This document shows positions 9,862 to 21,100 of a stretch of 64,000 bases of DNA, piece by piece (the first letter of the stretch is position 1; the number at the start of each line of letters is the position of its first letter). The notes below the pieces were generated by a model that worked only from the letters and a program-made list of their open reading frames with translations, had not been told where the DNA came from and made no database searches. The stretch is from Mantamonas sphyraenae (Eukaryota; CRuMs; Mantamonadidae): assembly GCA_026936335.1 (NCBI GenBank), contig JAPMXV010000038.1, forward strand, positions 186,001-250,000, given 5' to 3'. A program made the translations under genes and the position numbers.

Positions 9862-11881
9862 TCACTTGCCCAGCACAGGCATCTTGGCAGAGTCGAGAAT
9901 AGAGGCCGGGGCCTCCTCCTCACGCCACAGCGCAGTGACAGTCTTGAGCTGGGTGTAAAAGTAGGCGCCGTTCTTGCCGTAAAAGTTGACGTCACCCTGA
10001 ATAGAGCCGCGGGAGCCCGTAAAGGAGAACATGGGCAGGGGCACGGGGATGGCCACGTTGAGACCCACCTGTCCCACATCCACCTCGTTCTGGTACTTGC
10101 GTGCGGCGGCGCCGTTCTTGGTAAAGATGGCTGTGCCGTTGCCGTACGGGTTGCGGTTCACCAGATCGATGGCGTCGTCCAGGTTTTCCTGCTCCAGGCA
10201 CACCAGCACGGGGCCAAAGATCTCCTCCTTGTAGCAGTCCATCTCCGGGGTGACTCCGGTGATGAGAGTGGGGCCCACAAAGTTGCCTCCCTCGTAACCG
10301 GGCACCTTGACACCACGACCATCCACCAACACGTTGGCTCCCTGGTCGACGGCGGTCTGAATCAGACGCTCCACACGCTCCTTGGCCTGCGGTGTGATGA
10401 GAGGACCCACAACGGTGTCGGGCTCGGTGCCCGGACCCACCTTCAGGGCCTGTGCACGCGGCACAAGCTCCTCGATCCACTGGCGCGACTCGCCGACAAA
10501 GACGGCTGCGCTGAGGGCCATGCAACGCTGTCCGGCGGCACCAAAGGCGGAACCGGCCAGCTGGTTGAGGACGTGCTCCTTGTCGGCGTCGGGCAGGATG
10601 CACGCGTGGTTCTTTGCGCCCAGGTTGGCCTGCACGCGCTTGCCGTTGCGGGAGCCTCGCTCGTGGATGTACTTGCCCACGTAGTCGGAGCCAACAAAGG
10701 AGATGGCCTTGATGTCCTCGTGGTCGCAGACAAAGTCGACGGAATCCTTGGCACCGTGGATGACGTTGCACACACCGGCTGGGAGGCCGGCCTCCATGGC
10801 CAACTCGACAAGACGCACGGCCGCACCAGGGTCCTGCTCCGAGGGCTTGAGGATGTAGGTGTTGCCCGTGGTGTTGGCCATGGGGAACATCCACAGCGGG
10901 ATCATGGCAGGGAAGTTGAAGGGAGCCACGCCGGCACACACACCCAGCGGGTAGCGGTACGAGTAGGTGTCCATGTCCTTGCTCACGTTCTGCATGCTTT
11001 CACCCATTTGGATGGTGGTCATGCTGCACGAGTGCTCCACCACCTCCAGGCCGCGGAACACGTCGCCACGCGCATCGGCAAGTGTCTTGCCCTGCTCGTA
11101 CGTAATCATCTCAGCCAGCTCCTCCGTGTGGTCACGGATCAGCTTCTGAAAGTCCAACATCACACGCACGCGGTTCGACACGCTCGTTTCCTTCCACGAC
11201 GCAAAGGCCTTCTTGGACGAGGCCACGGCCGCGTTCATCTCCTCCTGGGTCGCCTCAGGCACCAGCGAGATCACCTCGCCCGTCGCCTATCCCCGTGGGT
11301 TACGTCCCTTGTCAGCAAACGAGTCCCTTCCCTCTTTCTCTCGCCCTTTCTGTTTGTGTTGGCTGCCGAATTTGGCGCCGTGGTTTCAAACGCACCGGGT
11401 TGTGGCAAGGAATCCACTTGTCCGTCTTGGACTCGACCTTCTCGCCGTCAATGATGAGCGGCACCTTGGGCTGTGGTGGAGCAGCAAACCGAGCCGCATG
11501 GCCGTGTGCAGACGTGGCGAGTGTGAGTGGCTTGTGCACACGGGTGTTGAGGGGAGAAAGTTCCAGCGGGAGCGAGAGGGCCGTCCGGAGACTTGGCGGG
11601 ACTTTGGGCGTCGCCCACAGGGCAGAAGACACTTACGGCATCAGTGGACATGAGCTGTGGGTGCAACGGGATTGAACACAATGCACATACGGGGCGTGTG
11701 TGCATGTGCATGCGTGTCGGCGTCAGCGGGAGGTGTGTGGGTTTGGCAAAATTCTCAAGCACGGCACTTGTTGTGTGTGCACACAGACAGGCGAATCAAA
11801 ACGTACGCGCGAGGTGGCAGCTGCAGCTGAGGACGTGTTGGCTGTGGCACGGTGAAGACTCTTTGTGGATCGGGTGAACAT
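9862..11881 (-). CDS. ALDH6A1: Methylmalonate-semialdehyde dehydrogenase (acylating), mitochondrial
   Basis: Oxidises malonate and methylmalonate semialdehydes to acetyl- or propionyl-CoA in valine and pyrimidine catabolism. Four exons: 11881-11807, 11654-11637 (only 18 nt), 11470-11396 and 11286-9862, all phase 0, give 530 residues (human 535). The first exon encodes a typical presequence, [17 protein letters not shown]. The microexon adds LMSTDA. The body shows [51 protein letters not shown], nucleophile GQRCMALS (Cys about 311) and a [12 protein letters not shown] segment. It ends [11 protein letters not shown]. It converges with the XRN-like gene and diverges from RPL11. Confidence 0.95.
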
Positions 11882-12125
11882 GTTTTTTGGGGTTTGGGGT
11901 GGGAGCGGACGCGCGAGCGGTGTGGGGCTGGTTTGCTGGCACTGCTGTTGCGTTGGCAGGTGTCGTCCAGGGCAGGGATGGGCCACGGCGCGGTGACACA
12001 TGACACAGAATGTCACATGGACACCAGAAGCAGATCAGTGCATGGTGCGCTGGCCGCCATCGTGCAATTGATGGGGTGCTTCACGAGCCGCCCCACTGAA
12101 ACCAGCACAACACTGCAATCCAGAA
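11882..12125. promoter_or_regulatory. Divergent promoter, ALDH6A1 / RPL11
   Basis: A 244-nt gap separates the ALDH6A1 and RPL11 start codons. It is inferred to hold both 5' UTRs and promoters. I see no canonical TATA box. Confidence 0.45.
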
Positions 12126-13125
12126 ATGGTGAGTGTGACACTGCGCCACAGGAGAGCACACGGACATACACTGACACACAGGGAGCGATGACGCGTGATT
12201 GGTGACGCACAGAGCACTACCCAGGCCAAGAAGAGCGACCGCATGAAGGAAATTCGCATCAACAAGCTGGTGCTGAACATCTGCGTGGGAGAGTCCGGTG
12301 ATAAGCTGACTCGTGCCGAGAAGGTGCTCACGCAGCTGAGCGGTCAGGAGCCCGTGAAGAGCAAGGTGAGTGGTGTGTGTGTGTGTGTTGGGGGCGGCCG
12401 AAAGGGTGATCGCATGCAGAAACACTGACCCGGCGTTTTACCCCTCCCTGCCCACAGTCGCGCTTCACCATCCGTGGCTTCGGCATCCGCCGTAACGAGA
12501 AGATCTCGGTGCACGTGACCGTGCGTGGCGAGAAGGCTCTGGAGATCCTGGAGAAGGGTACGTGCGCGTTTGTGTGTCGCCTTGCCGCCCCAGCGAAAAT
12601 TGCATGCGCCACGCCACAGCCTGCTCACACGCTTGCGCTTTGGCCCTCTGCTGCGCCCGCCATCCACAGGACTCAAGGTCAAGGAGTATGAGCTGCGTCG
12701 CAAGAACTTCTCCGCCACAGGCAACTTTGGCTTTGGCATTTCGGTGCGTTTTCAAGCCTCCCTTGTGCCTCGGCCACCTTTTTTGCGCGGATGTCCTCTC
12801 GCGCCTCTCGCCGGCTCCCACACGGCCAGGCAGACGCGAAGGAGGCACACCGGCATGCCCAGCCGCTGTGGACACATGTGCAGCACACTGACACCTGCAT
12901 TCCGTATTGCACCACCCACAGGAACACATCGATCTGGGCATCAAGTACGACCCGCACATCGGTATCTATGGTATGGACTTCTTTGTCGTGCTCCAGCGCC
13001 AGGGAGGCTTCCGCGTGCCCCGCCGCCGCCGCGCTGTCGGCCGCATTGGCGCTCCGCACCGCATCACCAAGGAGGAGTCTATCCGCTGGTTCCAGAAGAA
13101 GTTCGACGGTCTCGTGCTGGGCTAA
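12126..13125 (+). CDS. RPL11: 60S ribosomal protein L11 (uL5)
   Basis: Large-subunit protein that contacts 5S rRNA in the central protuberance. Five coding exons: 12126-12128 (ATG alone), 12225-12365, 12458-12557, 12670-12743 and 12922-13125, giving 173 residues. The spliced start is [20 protein letters not shown], followed by [59 protein letters not shown] and [20 protein letters not shown]. It ends [12 protein letters not shown]. All phases agree. The first coding exon holds only the start codon, followed directly by a GTGAGT donor. This arrangement recurs in RPT4, AP-4 sigma and (four bases) RPL15 here. Confidence 0.96.
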
Positions 13126-13332
13126 ATCCTCACATTTGCGCGGAAGACGTTGTTTCGAACAAAAACAGAATCCCAATCCATTCCCCTTTCTGTCCATTGC
13201 GTACCGAGTGGACACTGGGCAAATCCACGTGCGTCTGTGCTTGTGAACACCCCGTCTTGCCTGTGTTTTGGGCTGCGGGGGACGAGCTCGCGCCGGAGCC
13301 ACCCACACCCCCCCCGCGCACACTCGTCACAG

Positions 13333-14025
13333 ATGGACCCGGCATCCGTGGTGATCACACATGCAAACACACCGCAGGCAGAACAGATTGCAGTGCTGTA
13401 CAGGCGTCTGTTGCCCGTGGTGTTGCCCGGGGCCAGGCTGAGAGTGAGCGACACCCGACTTGCTCGCCCCAATCCGGTGTTCAACACCCTCACCATCGTG
13501 GCCCTCTGCATCATGGTCATGGTTGGTGTGCAGCACAAAGCCGTGTCCGCCGCGGCTGCATACTACAAGCTCGAGGCGTACGCCGCGCTTGTGCTGGATA
13601 ACCGCAAGCTCGTGCTGTGGACGCTCGGTCTGCTCGCCTTGCTCACCTGGTACCTGGCCAGGGCCTCGCTGGTGGCCTTTGTCATCCATGACGAGGCTTC
13701 GGGGGCCATTGTGTTTGACAACGGCTCTGCAAAGCAGCTGCCGGAGCCCGAAGCGCTGTTTTCCGCCACCGCTGCCTACTACCAGATTGAGAGCCTGATG
13801 GACGACGAGCTGATCGGTAGCGAGGGAGAGGAAGACGGCGACGACAACGACAGTGTGTCCGTGAGCAGCAGTGGGGACGACGACGAGGCACCCGAACTCG
13901 ACGAGGAAGACATGAAGCGCGTGGCTGCCCTGGTCAAGCAGCTGCAGAAGAGCAAGAAGAAGGAAGGAAAGGGCAAACCCAAGCCCAAACCATCAAAGAG
14001 CAAGCGTGCAAAGAAAGAGGATTGA
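13333..14025 (+). CDS. Two-TM protein with acidic/lysine-rich tail, function unknown
   Basis: Single-exon gene of 230 residues. Two hydrophobic segments are visible, around residues 50-68 (FNTLTIVALCIMVMVG) and 94-115 (LVLWTLGLLALLTWYLARAS). A hydrophilic domain, an acidic serine-rich stretch (GDDNDSVSVSSSGDDDE) and a coiled, lysine-rich C-terminus ending KSKRAKKED follow. I do not recognise the family. The paired TMs and long charged tail suggest an endomembrane protein with a cytosolic tail, which is inference. It stops 38 nt from the convergent RPT4 stop. Confidence 0.6.
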   Translation: MDPASVVITHANTPQAEQIAVLYRRLLPVVLPGARLRVSDTRLARPNPVFNTLTIVALCIMVMVGVQHKAVSAAAAYYKLEAYAALVLDNRKLVLWTLGLLALLTWYLARASLVAFVIHDEASGAIVFDNGSAKQLPEPEALFSATAAYYQIESLMDDELIGSEGEEDGDDNDSVSVSSSGDDDEAPELDEEDMKRVAALVKQLQKSKKKEGKGKPKPKPSKSKRAKKED

Positions 14026-14063
14026 TGTTCGTTCAGTGTGTTGAGTGCGTGGTTGGTGAATGA

Positions 14064-15520
14064 TCACACCTTCTGGTACGACAGGTTGCCCTCCAACTTC
14101 TTGGCCTCGGCAACCTTGCGTACGGCCTTCATAAAGTCGTCCTCGACGACAAAGTCCTTGCCGGCTGTGATGGCAAGGAGGCCTGCCTCGGTGCAGACGT
14201 TGCGCAGATCGGCGCCATTGAAGTTCTCCGCCAGCTTGACGACGGCGTCAAAGTCGACGTCGCCGTGAGTGGTGATGGTCGACGCGTGAATCTTGAGGAT
14301 TTCCGCACGTGCGCTCTCGTTGGGCAGAGGGATTTCAATCTTGCGGTCGAGACGGCCCGGACGCAGCAGGGCAGGGTCCAGCACGTCTGGACGGTTGGTG
14401 GCCATGATCATTTTGACCTTGCCCAGTGTGTCAAAGCCGTCCATTTGGTTGAGCAGCTCCATGAGGGTGCGTTGGATCTCACGGTCGGCCGAGGAGCCTT
14501 CGGAGAAACGGCGTCCGCCAATGGCATCGATTTCGTCCATAAAGATGATGCAGGGCTCGTGGTCACGCGCATACCCAAACATCTCGCGGATCACGCGCGC
14601 CGACTCGCCAATGTACTTGTCCACAATGGCCGACGAGACGACCTTGAGGAAGGAGCACTCCATGTTGCTCGCAATGGCCCTGGCCAACAGGGTCTTGCCT
14701 GTGCCCGGCGGGCCGTACAGAAGCACACCCTTGGGCGGTTTGATGCCCTACACGCAGAAACAGCTCCGGATTGGTGAGAGGCAGCTCAATCACCTCGCGG
14801 ATCTCTCGTGTTTGTTCACTCAGACCTCCAATGTCGTTGTAGTCCACCTTGCCCGGGTCCTCGTCCAGCATCTTGAACACCAGCGGGTCCACCTCACGCG
14901 GCAGAATGCGCATGATGGTCAGAGTGGTGATGTCCAGCGTCACACGCGTGCCACCCGTCAGTTTGCTGCGGTCCACCTTGCGGCGGCAGCCCACCACGTA
15001 GCGCGGCCCAGACGACGCCTTGACAATGACTGTGGTGTGCATGTGTGTGTGTATGCATGGCAGGGTGTGTGTGCGTGTGTTAGTCGCCGTGTGTGGACAT
15101 GTGATCAACCACGCGTGTGTATGTGGGCGAGAACGGAAAACGTCGCGCCAATTCCAATTCCGCTCTGCTGCTGGAAACGCACACTTCTCCTCGCTCAGCT
15201 GGCGCAGCACCTCGCCAATGATCTGGCCCACACTCTGCAGGGCCTTGAGGTCACGCTCGCTCTTGTCCACCAGTGTCTGCATCTCCTGCACCTTGTCGCG
15301 CTTGGTGCGCATCCGCGCGTCCCATTCCTTGTGCTGCCGCAGCTTCTTCTTGTACTCCAGCAGAGCTCGCGAGCGGTCGTCCTGTGCACATCCACGTGTG
15401 TCAGCACCATACAAGGTCCCACTCACATGGGAGGCAACCAGTCTTGAGGGTAGGCTGCCCTCGTCAGGCAGGAAGCCGGCGGCGGAAGTGGAACGACGGG
15501 AGGGCAAAGGAACTGACCAT
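14064..15520 (-). CDS. PSMC6: 26S proteasome regulatory ATPase RPT4 (S10b), with one frame break
   Basis: AAA-ATPase of the 19S base that unfolds substrates. Coding exons are 15520-15518 (ATG only), 15381-15183 and 15029-14064. A coiled coil ([18 protein letters not shown]) and OB domain ([19 protein letters not shown]) are followed by [18 protein letters not shown], Walker [14 protein letters not shown], Walker [17 protein letters not shown] and [19 protein letters not shown]. It ends [12 protein letters not shown]. The last exon needs one base removed in the C run at 14746-14748 to join FLRVG to IKPPKG; the corrected length is 388 residues (human 389). No intron can explain this single base. 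The ATG-only first exon with a GTCAGT donor is inferred from phase and family start. Confidence 0.93.
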
Positions 15521-15582
15521 GGTTTTGACTGCGTTTGCCGACGCAGAAAAAGCCGCCGCCGCCGCAACTGACACAACACACC
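15521..15582. promoter_or_regulatory. Very short divergent promoter, RPT4 / AP-2 sigma
   Basis: Only 62 nt separate the inferred RPT4 start and the AP-2 sigma start on the opposite strand. Both transcription starts must lie in this gap or inside the neighbouring gene. Confidence 0.45.
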
Positions 15583-16255
15583 ATGATCCGGTTCATCTTG
15601 GTGCAGAACAGGCAGGGCAAAACCCGTCTGGCCAAGTACTACATGCCGTTTGTGGAAGATGAGAAACGCCAGCTGCAGGGAGAGATCAGCAAGATTCTCA
15701 AGGCCCGCAGTTCGCGTTGGAGCAACTTTGTCGAGGTATGGATAAGCTGGTGGGCAGGACACAGCAGGTGGCATTCGCCCATCTGCCATACGCCCCCGTC
15801 GATGGTTGTCCGATGCCGTCGGCGTCCGTGCTGAAGGCAGGCGGACGCTTGAAGGCGGACGGAGGGCTTTTTCCCAGGGGCGTCGCTGCAACTCGAAGAG
15901 CAAAACGGCAAGTACTGACACAGGAGAGGGACGCGCGGACACCCCCTCATACACCGTCACACAGTATCGCAATTACAAGATTATCTATCGCCGCTACGCT
16001 GGCCTGTACTTCTGCTGCTGCGTGGACAGCAGCGACAACGAGCTGGTGATTTACGAAATCATTCACTTCCTGGTGGAGGTGCTGGACCAGTACTTTGGCA
16101 ACGTGTGCGAACTGGACCTGGTGTTCAACTTTTTCAAGGTGTATCAAATCCTGGACGAGATCATCCTCACGGGCGAGGTGCAGGAGACCTCGCAAGTCAA
16201 GATTCTCCAGCGCATGGAGTGGCTGGACAAGCAGGAGAACGGCAAGGGCAAGTGA
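15583..16255 (+). CDS. AP2S1: AP-2 adaptor complex subunit sigma
   Basis: Small chain of the plasma-membrane clathrin adaptor AP-2. Two exons, 15583-15735 and 15965-16255, give 147 residues. The start [20 protein letters not shown] and the spliced [20 protein letters not shown] are close to AP-2 sigma. It continues [20 protein letters not shown] and [20 protein letters not shown], then ETSQVKIL. The intron starts GTATGG after the FVE codons. The paralogue call is secure because the MIRFIL start and [16 protein letters not shown] segment are AP-2-specific in my memory of the family. Confidence 0.94.
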
Positions 16256-16392
16256 GCTCACCATGCGCTCGGCCTGCAAGCGACAGCATCCCACGCACAC
16301 AGACACAGATACAGACACACAGACACACAGACACATGCACAAAGAGGAGTCGCAAAATGAAAACGTTCATGGTTTCCGCCGCCGCCGCAGGT

Positions 16393-17600
16393 TCACAGGG
16401 CACACTGACGCATCGTTTGCACCTCATGGTGGACCAGCAGACGCAGATGGGTGCTGGGTATCCTTGGCCTGCGAGCCCATGCCACACACAGCATCAGGTG
16501 GCCCGTGTGCAACACGTCCACCTGTACACCGTCCATACATACACGCAACGTGTCCACCGTGTCTCCAAACAACTGTGCCACTGCATTGGCCTTGTGGATG
16601 ACCGTGTGCAAATGCAACAGCAGCACATCTTGCTCCGTGCCATCCTCCAAGGACGGGACGAGGACACTGGTGTCGGCTGCCTCTATCATGCCCTGCACCC
16701 TCTCTTGCTCTGCATTGTACCCATCCTGGGCTTTGAATTGCCACCATTTGCGCTGTGGTTTCCTCCATGCCACACGGCGGCCAGTGTTGCTGCTACTGCT
16801 GCTGTTGCTCTGCGGTCCTTCTAGACCTGCCTCCTGCACCTCGCCTGATCGTGCCCCGGGGGTTTGGGGTGTGCTGGGTGTGCTGGGTGTGACTGGCACC
16901 ACAGACATGCCCATTCCTGGACGTGGACTTGCCGGAGCAGCGCTGTGGACGACCTGAGGCACTTGCCGAGCTCCATCCTGCAGCTGCTTGGCTGCGTGTT
17001 CGCCATGGCGGAACGCATGGATCCACAGCACGTCACCATGCTCACTTAAGATACTATGTACACGTGAGCAGGCGCGTTCCATGCTGCTGCGCTGAAGCTG
17101 TGGCATCACACGCGCAAATTTGCGGAACCGTTTTGTGGCGTTGAACTGAGCCGCTCGCAACCTCGTCTCAAACTTGGCCACAAAGAGACGCGCCAGCTCA
17201 TCGGCCAGTGCACATGCAAAATGGCTCTGCTTCACGTCGCCAATCACAATTGCAGTGATGTTCAACTCGTGGGCCTCGGAAAAGGCCACGCAACACGACT
17301 CGCCCGCCTTCACCAGCCGCAACTCACCGTCAGCCACGGATTCCCGTGCCATGGCCGACATGGCGAGCAGAGGCATCACCAAATGCATCCCCTGTGTAAA
17401 AGCGTCCCGAGCTGTTGCATGGGGTGCACTTTGTGTCAACGTGGGAAGCCCCACCCACGAGAGGCATCAGCAACCCCAATACACTTACTCCCTTGCCCAG
17501 CACTGTTGGATCCCATCGGAATGCCATAGTTGGCACTGTATCGTGCTGCATACAATAGGGCGCCGTGTTTGGCTGCCACCACCAGGACGCCGTGAACCAT
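16393..17600 (-). CDS. Longin-like domain protein, function unknown
   Basis: Two exons, 17600-17489 and 17411-16393, joined through donor GTAAGT and acceptor CAACAG, give 376 residues. The N-terminus (VHGVLVVAAKHGALLYAARY) and the CVAFSEAHELNITAIVIGDV region followed by an amphipathic helix (FACALADELARLFVAKF) have the beta-beta-alpha-beta-beta-beta-alpha look of longin or roadblock-type trafficking domains. A proline/serine-rich linker (VTPSTPSTPQTPG) leads to a second globular part rich in VLLLHLHTVIHKANAVAQLF. Candidates are MON1/CCZ1, HPS or FUZ/INTU-type tri-longin proteins, but I cannot choose among them. The start is only 48 nt from the next, divergent gene. Confidence 0.55.
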
Positions 17601-17648
17601 TGCTGGGGCCATCGCGCCGTCGCGCCAAAACCAAACGGCCAACGGAGA
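17601..17648. promoter_or_regulatory. 48-nt divergent gap
   Basis: The whole space between two start codons on opposite strands, the longin-like gene and the small protein. Any core promoters are either minimal or overlap coding sequence. Confidence 0.4.
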
Positions 17649-17979
17649 ATGGACAGCGACAAGACCACGGCCTACTTTACGCTCAACAACAAGCTTGAGA
17701 AACTGAGCCAGTCCATGAACACCCTGCAGGGAAACATGGACATGGTTGACGAGATCAACTACAACATGACGTCCCTTGGACTGATCCTGGGCTCGATGTG
17801 GGTTTGGCGCCGGATTTTGCTGCGTTCGAACCAAACACCGCCGCTGCACACAGAACGGCCAACTGACACACGCCATTCACTGCACACGCCTCCTCCCACA
17901 TGCACACAGGTCGACCGCATCTCAAGGTCTGAGCATGTGGAACGACGCATCTGGCGCCATCGCACCCGTCAGCAAATGA
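17649..17979 (+). CDS. Small helical protein (72 aa), function unknown
   Basis: Two exons, 17649-17797 and 17910-17979, splice in phase to a 72-residue protein. It reads TAYFTLNNKLEKLSQSMNTL, then QGNMDMVDEINYNMTSLGLI and LGSMSTASQGLSMW, ending APVSK. Heptad-like spacing suggests a coiled coil. Size and pattern recall small DASH or BLOC-type subunits, but no residue pattern is decisive. The splice turns an otherwise open end into a clean stop, which supports the model. It is too short and divergent to name. Confidence 0.5.
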
Positions 17980-18142
17980 ACAGAATCCCCCCCCTTGCGC
18001 ACACGTCAGCCCCGTTGTGCTCTCACACCGGAGAAACATGAGCCGAAAGCCGTCTTGCACTGTGTCTTGGGCTCCTGGGAGGTCATAGGACTCGTTGGAA
18101 ACGTGTGTGCCGTGGCCCTATGCGCATGCAGGGGCAAAGGAA

Positions 18143-21100
18143 ATGGGTTTGGAGATCGTCGCCGCCGATCTGTTTACAGATCACACCATTCGGGCGGAGT
18201 TTTCCGACGGGTTGATTATGGAACTGTCTGCGCGAGCGACAGAGTTCCTTCTGGTGGGCCAGGGCAAGATCCAGCACTTTCGGACGCAGTTTGTGCTGAG
18301 CGAACACCGCGAGCGTCTGCAGATGTTGCTGCAGTTTCGCAACACACACACAGAACCCATATTTATTCACCGTCCATTGCTTCTGGACGCCCAGTCACGC
18401 ATCGACGAGGAGCGTGTGTTTGTGGTGCGTTGATGCTGCTGCGTGGTAGCGTGGCGTAGGCTATGCGAGGCGGGAGATCCGTTTGAGCGCGCGCTCACCT
18501 TGTTGGTCGGTACCACACACACACACCCACAGATGCGACGTCATGTGCGCACCGCACGCTTTCCCAGCTCATTGGACGCTGCAGAGCGCTACCATCTGGG
18601 AGTGGACATCCAGGTGCACGATGACGAGTCCATCGAGCTGACCTGCCTGGACGGCTTGACGACCCTCGTCCTCAGCGCACATTCGCACTTTGTACACATC
18701 CGCTTCCCTTTGTGTGTCGGCGCCACTGTGTGTCGATACGACCAGCATGCACTGGGAGGCTTGTCATTCCGAGGCAAACATGCCCAGAGCAGCGAGGAGG
18801 AGCTGCTGGGACGGACGCCTCTTGCGCCGAAGCAGGTGCAGTATGCACCAAAGCACAGCTCCAGCTCCTCCAGCTCCTCTTCATCCCATGCTGCGTCCTC
18901 TTCCACGCGTGTGCTGTTTGACGACCTGACCCAGGACCAGGAGAACTTTGAGGAGGTTCCGTCGCCGCTGTTTGACTTTCAACGCGTTCCACAAACCTAC
19001 AGCCGTGGCCGCAGCAACCGCATGCTGGACACCACCTACGACTATGTGTGGATGACCCAGTTCTTTCCCGTGGACATGGTGCCTGCACGGTGGCAGACGC
19101 CGTTGGGCATTTTGCTGCAGATGAAGCAACGCGTTCAGCAGCAGACACACGAGCGCGGGGTACAGAAGGACATGGAGGCTCAGAAGGAAGCAGAAAAGGA
19201 ACAGCAAGGGTTGATTGAGGGGGAGGAGGATGAGGAGGATGAGGAGGATGAGGAGGCGGAGCACAGTGTCGTGGAATCCCCGGAGGAGGAAAGCGAATCG
19301 AAAGCATGGTGGCGACGAACTGTTGGGATTGATCGGCAGCCTGGGTGAAGCCATGATGAGGCCACACACGAAGCAACAACAAGATCGCAAAGAGAGCGAT
19401 GAGGGAGCACAGATGGAGCGGACAGAGGAGCAGCAGGAGAGACACTCAGGAGGGGTGGAATTGGATTGGATGCCAGATCTGGTCAAAGACGAGCTGGTGG
19501 TGCACGTGCGACTGCCCGAGGTGGCCAACGATCCGTACGGGGGACCCGAGGCGCCGGAATACCTGGCACGGCAGCAGAAACTGAAGCACTACACGTTGAG
19601 CACGTGGAAGAGTGTGTACCTGACTCACGCGGACGACCGCGTGATCAAGCTGCGCTGGACGGCCGAGGCCATGCTGTACTGGCGCCAGGACATGGATGCC
19701 ATCGGCGTGGTGGTGTCTCAGGATCACTCGTACATGGAGCTGTACACGCTGACAAGTGAGCATGCGGGCCGCAGCGATTCGTTTGCACGGCACTACAAGC
19801 TGGAGGACCGCGGCGAGTACACACTGCATCATATCGACTCGATGCACCTTGACGACATTGGACTGCACCGTCCGTCCTTTCAAACCTACTTTGTGATGTT
19901 TGGTCGCACGATACGCGCCGCACAGCTGTTCCGCGAGACTGTCGGCGAACAGGTGCGCTACGAAGGCCTTTGTCGACTCGTGAAGCGGCAGCAGCGACAC
20001 GAACGCAAGATGAAAATGCTGGACGAGGTGGTGCCAGGTATGTCGGCGATGGTGGATGACACGTCCGACGACAGCGACGACGACGATGGCGTGTGGGCGG
20101 ATGAAGAGGATTGGCTGATGGGCACGGTGCACCTGGAGGACATGTTTGAAACGGACCCGGAAACTGGCGAACGAAGGGTGAGACGGCCACACAGGGCACG
20201 AGGAGGAAGCAGCAGTGGTAGCAGCATCGGCGGCAGCAGTGGCAGCAGTGGCAGCAGCAACGGCAAGGGAAAGACAGCACAGCGGGCAATGGCACACGGG
20301 CACGCCGGACAGGCGGCGCAAGGCAAGCGTGCAGTTAGGGCTGGCAAGCACAAGCTGTACAGTGCAGAAGTAGTGGATCGGGAGACGCTGGAAGACGGGA
20401 GCGAAGCACGTGCGATGGCAGACGGACGGATCGCCATCCGCTTTGCCGACCGCACGCTGTTGCGGATGGACGCGAAACGGGCCACGGTGGAAGTCACGCT
20501 GCCAAACGGACAGACGGTGGTGCGCAGTACGAATGACCCGAGGGGTGTGGAGGGCTACGTGGTGGCAGCGCTGGAGTACGCACGGTGGGCGTTCTACAGC
20601 GACGACGAGAAGGAGCAGGAGCAGGCGCAGATCCTGCAGTATCTGGACGAACAGGCAGAGATCGAATACCTTTTGGCGCGTCTGCGTGTGTATGTGGGCA
20701 TGCAGCGTGTGGCCGTCAAGGGCATCGACATGCATTGGCGTGAGGTGCACCAGATGGCTGAACGCGGCCCAGACGACGTATACCACGACACGCAGTGGGA
20801 GTATCTCAAGACGGAACGGCATCTGGCCAGTTCGCAGCGGGTCATTGAACGCGCGCGGCGCTGGCTGGACAAGGACAACGAGGAGCCAAGCGACAACAGC
20901 ACATCCACCACGATCGCCGCGTTTGGCAACCGAGATTCCCATGTCGAGCAGTAGCGTCAGCACAAATGAATCCAGTGAGCAGGAGCAAAGCAACCTCACT
21001 CAGGAGGAGCAATGGGCCCAAGAAGATGCTGCAGAGATGGCAAAGGAGCTGGATCGCCAGTTCAAGGAGATGTTTGGCGACGCGGTAAGCGTTGAGTTTG

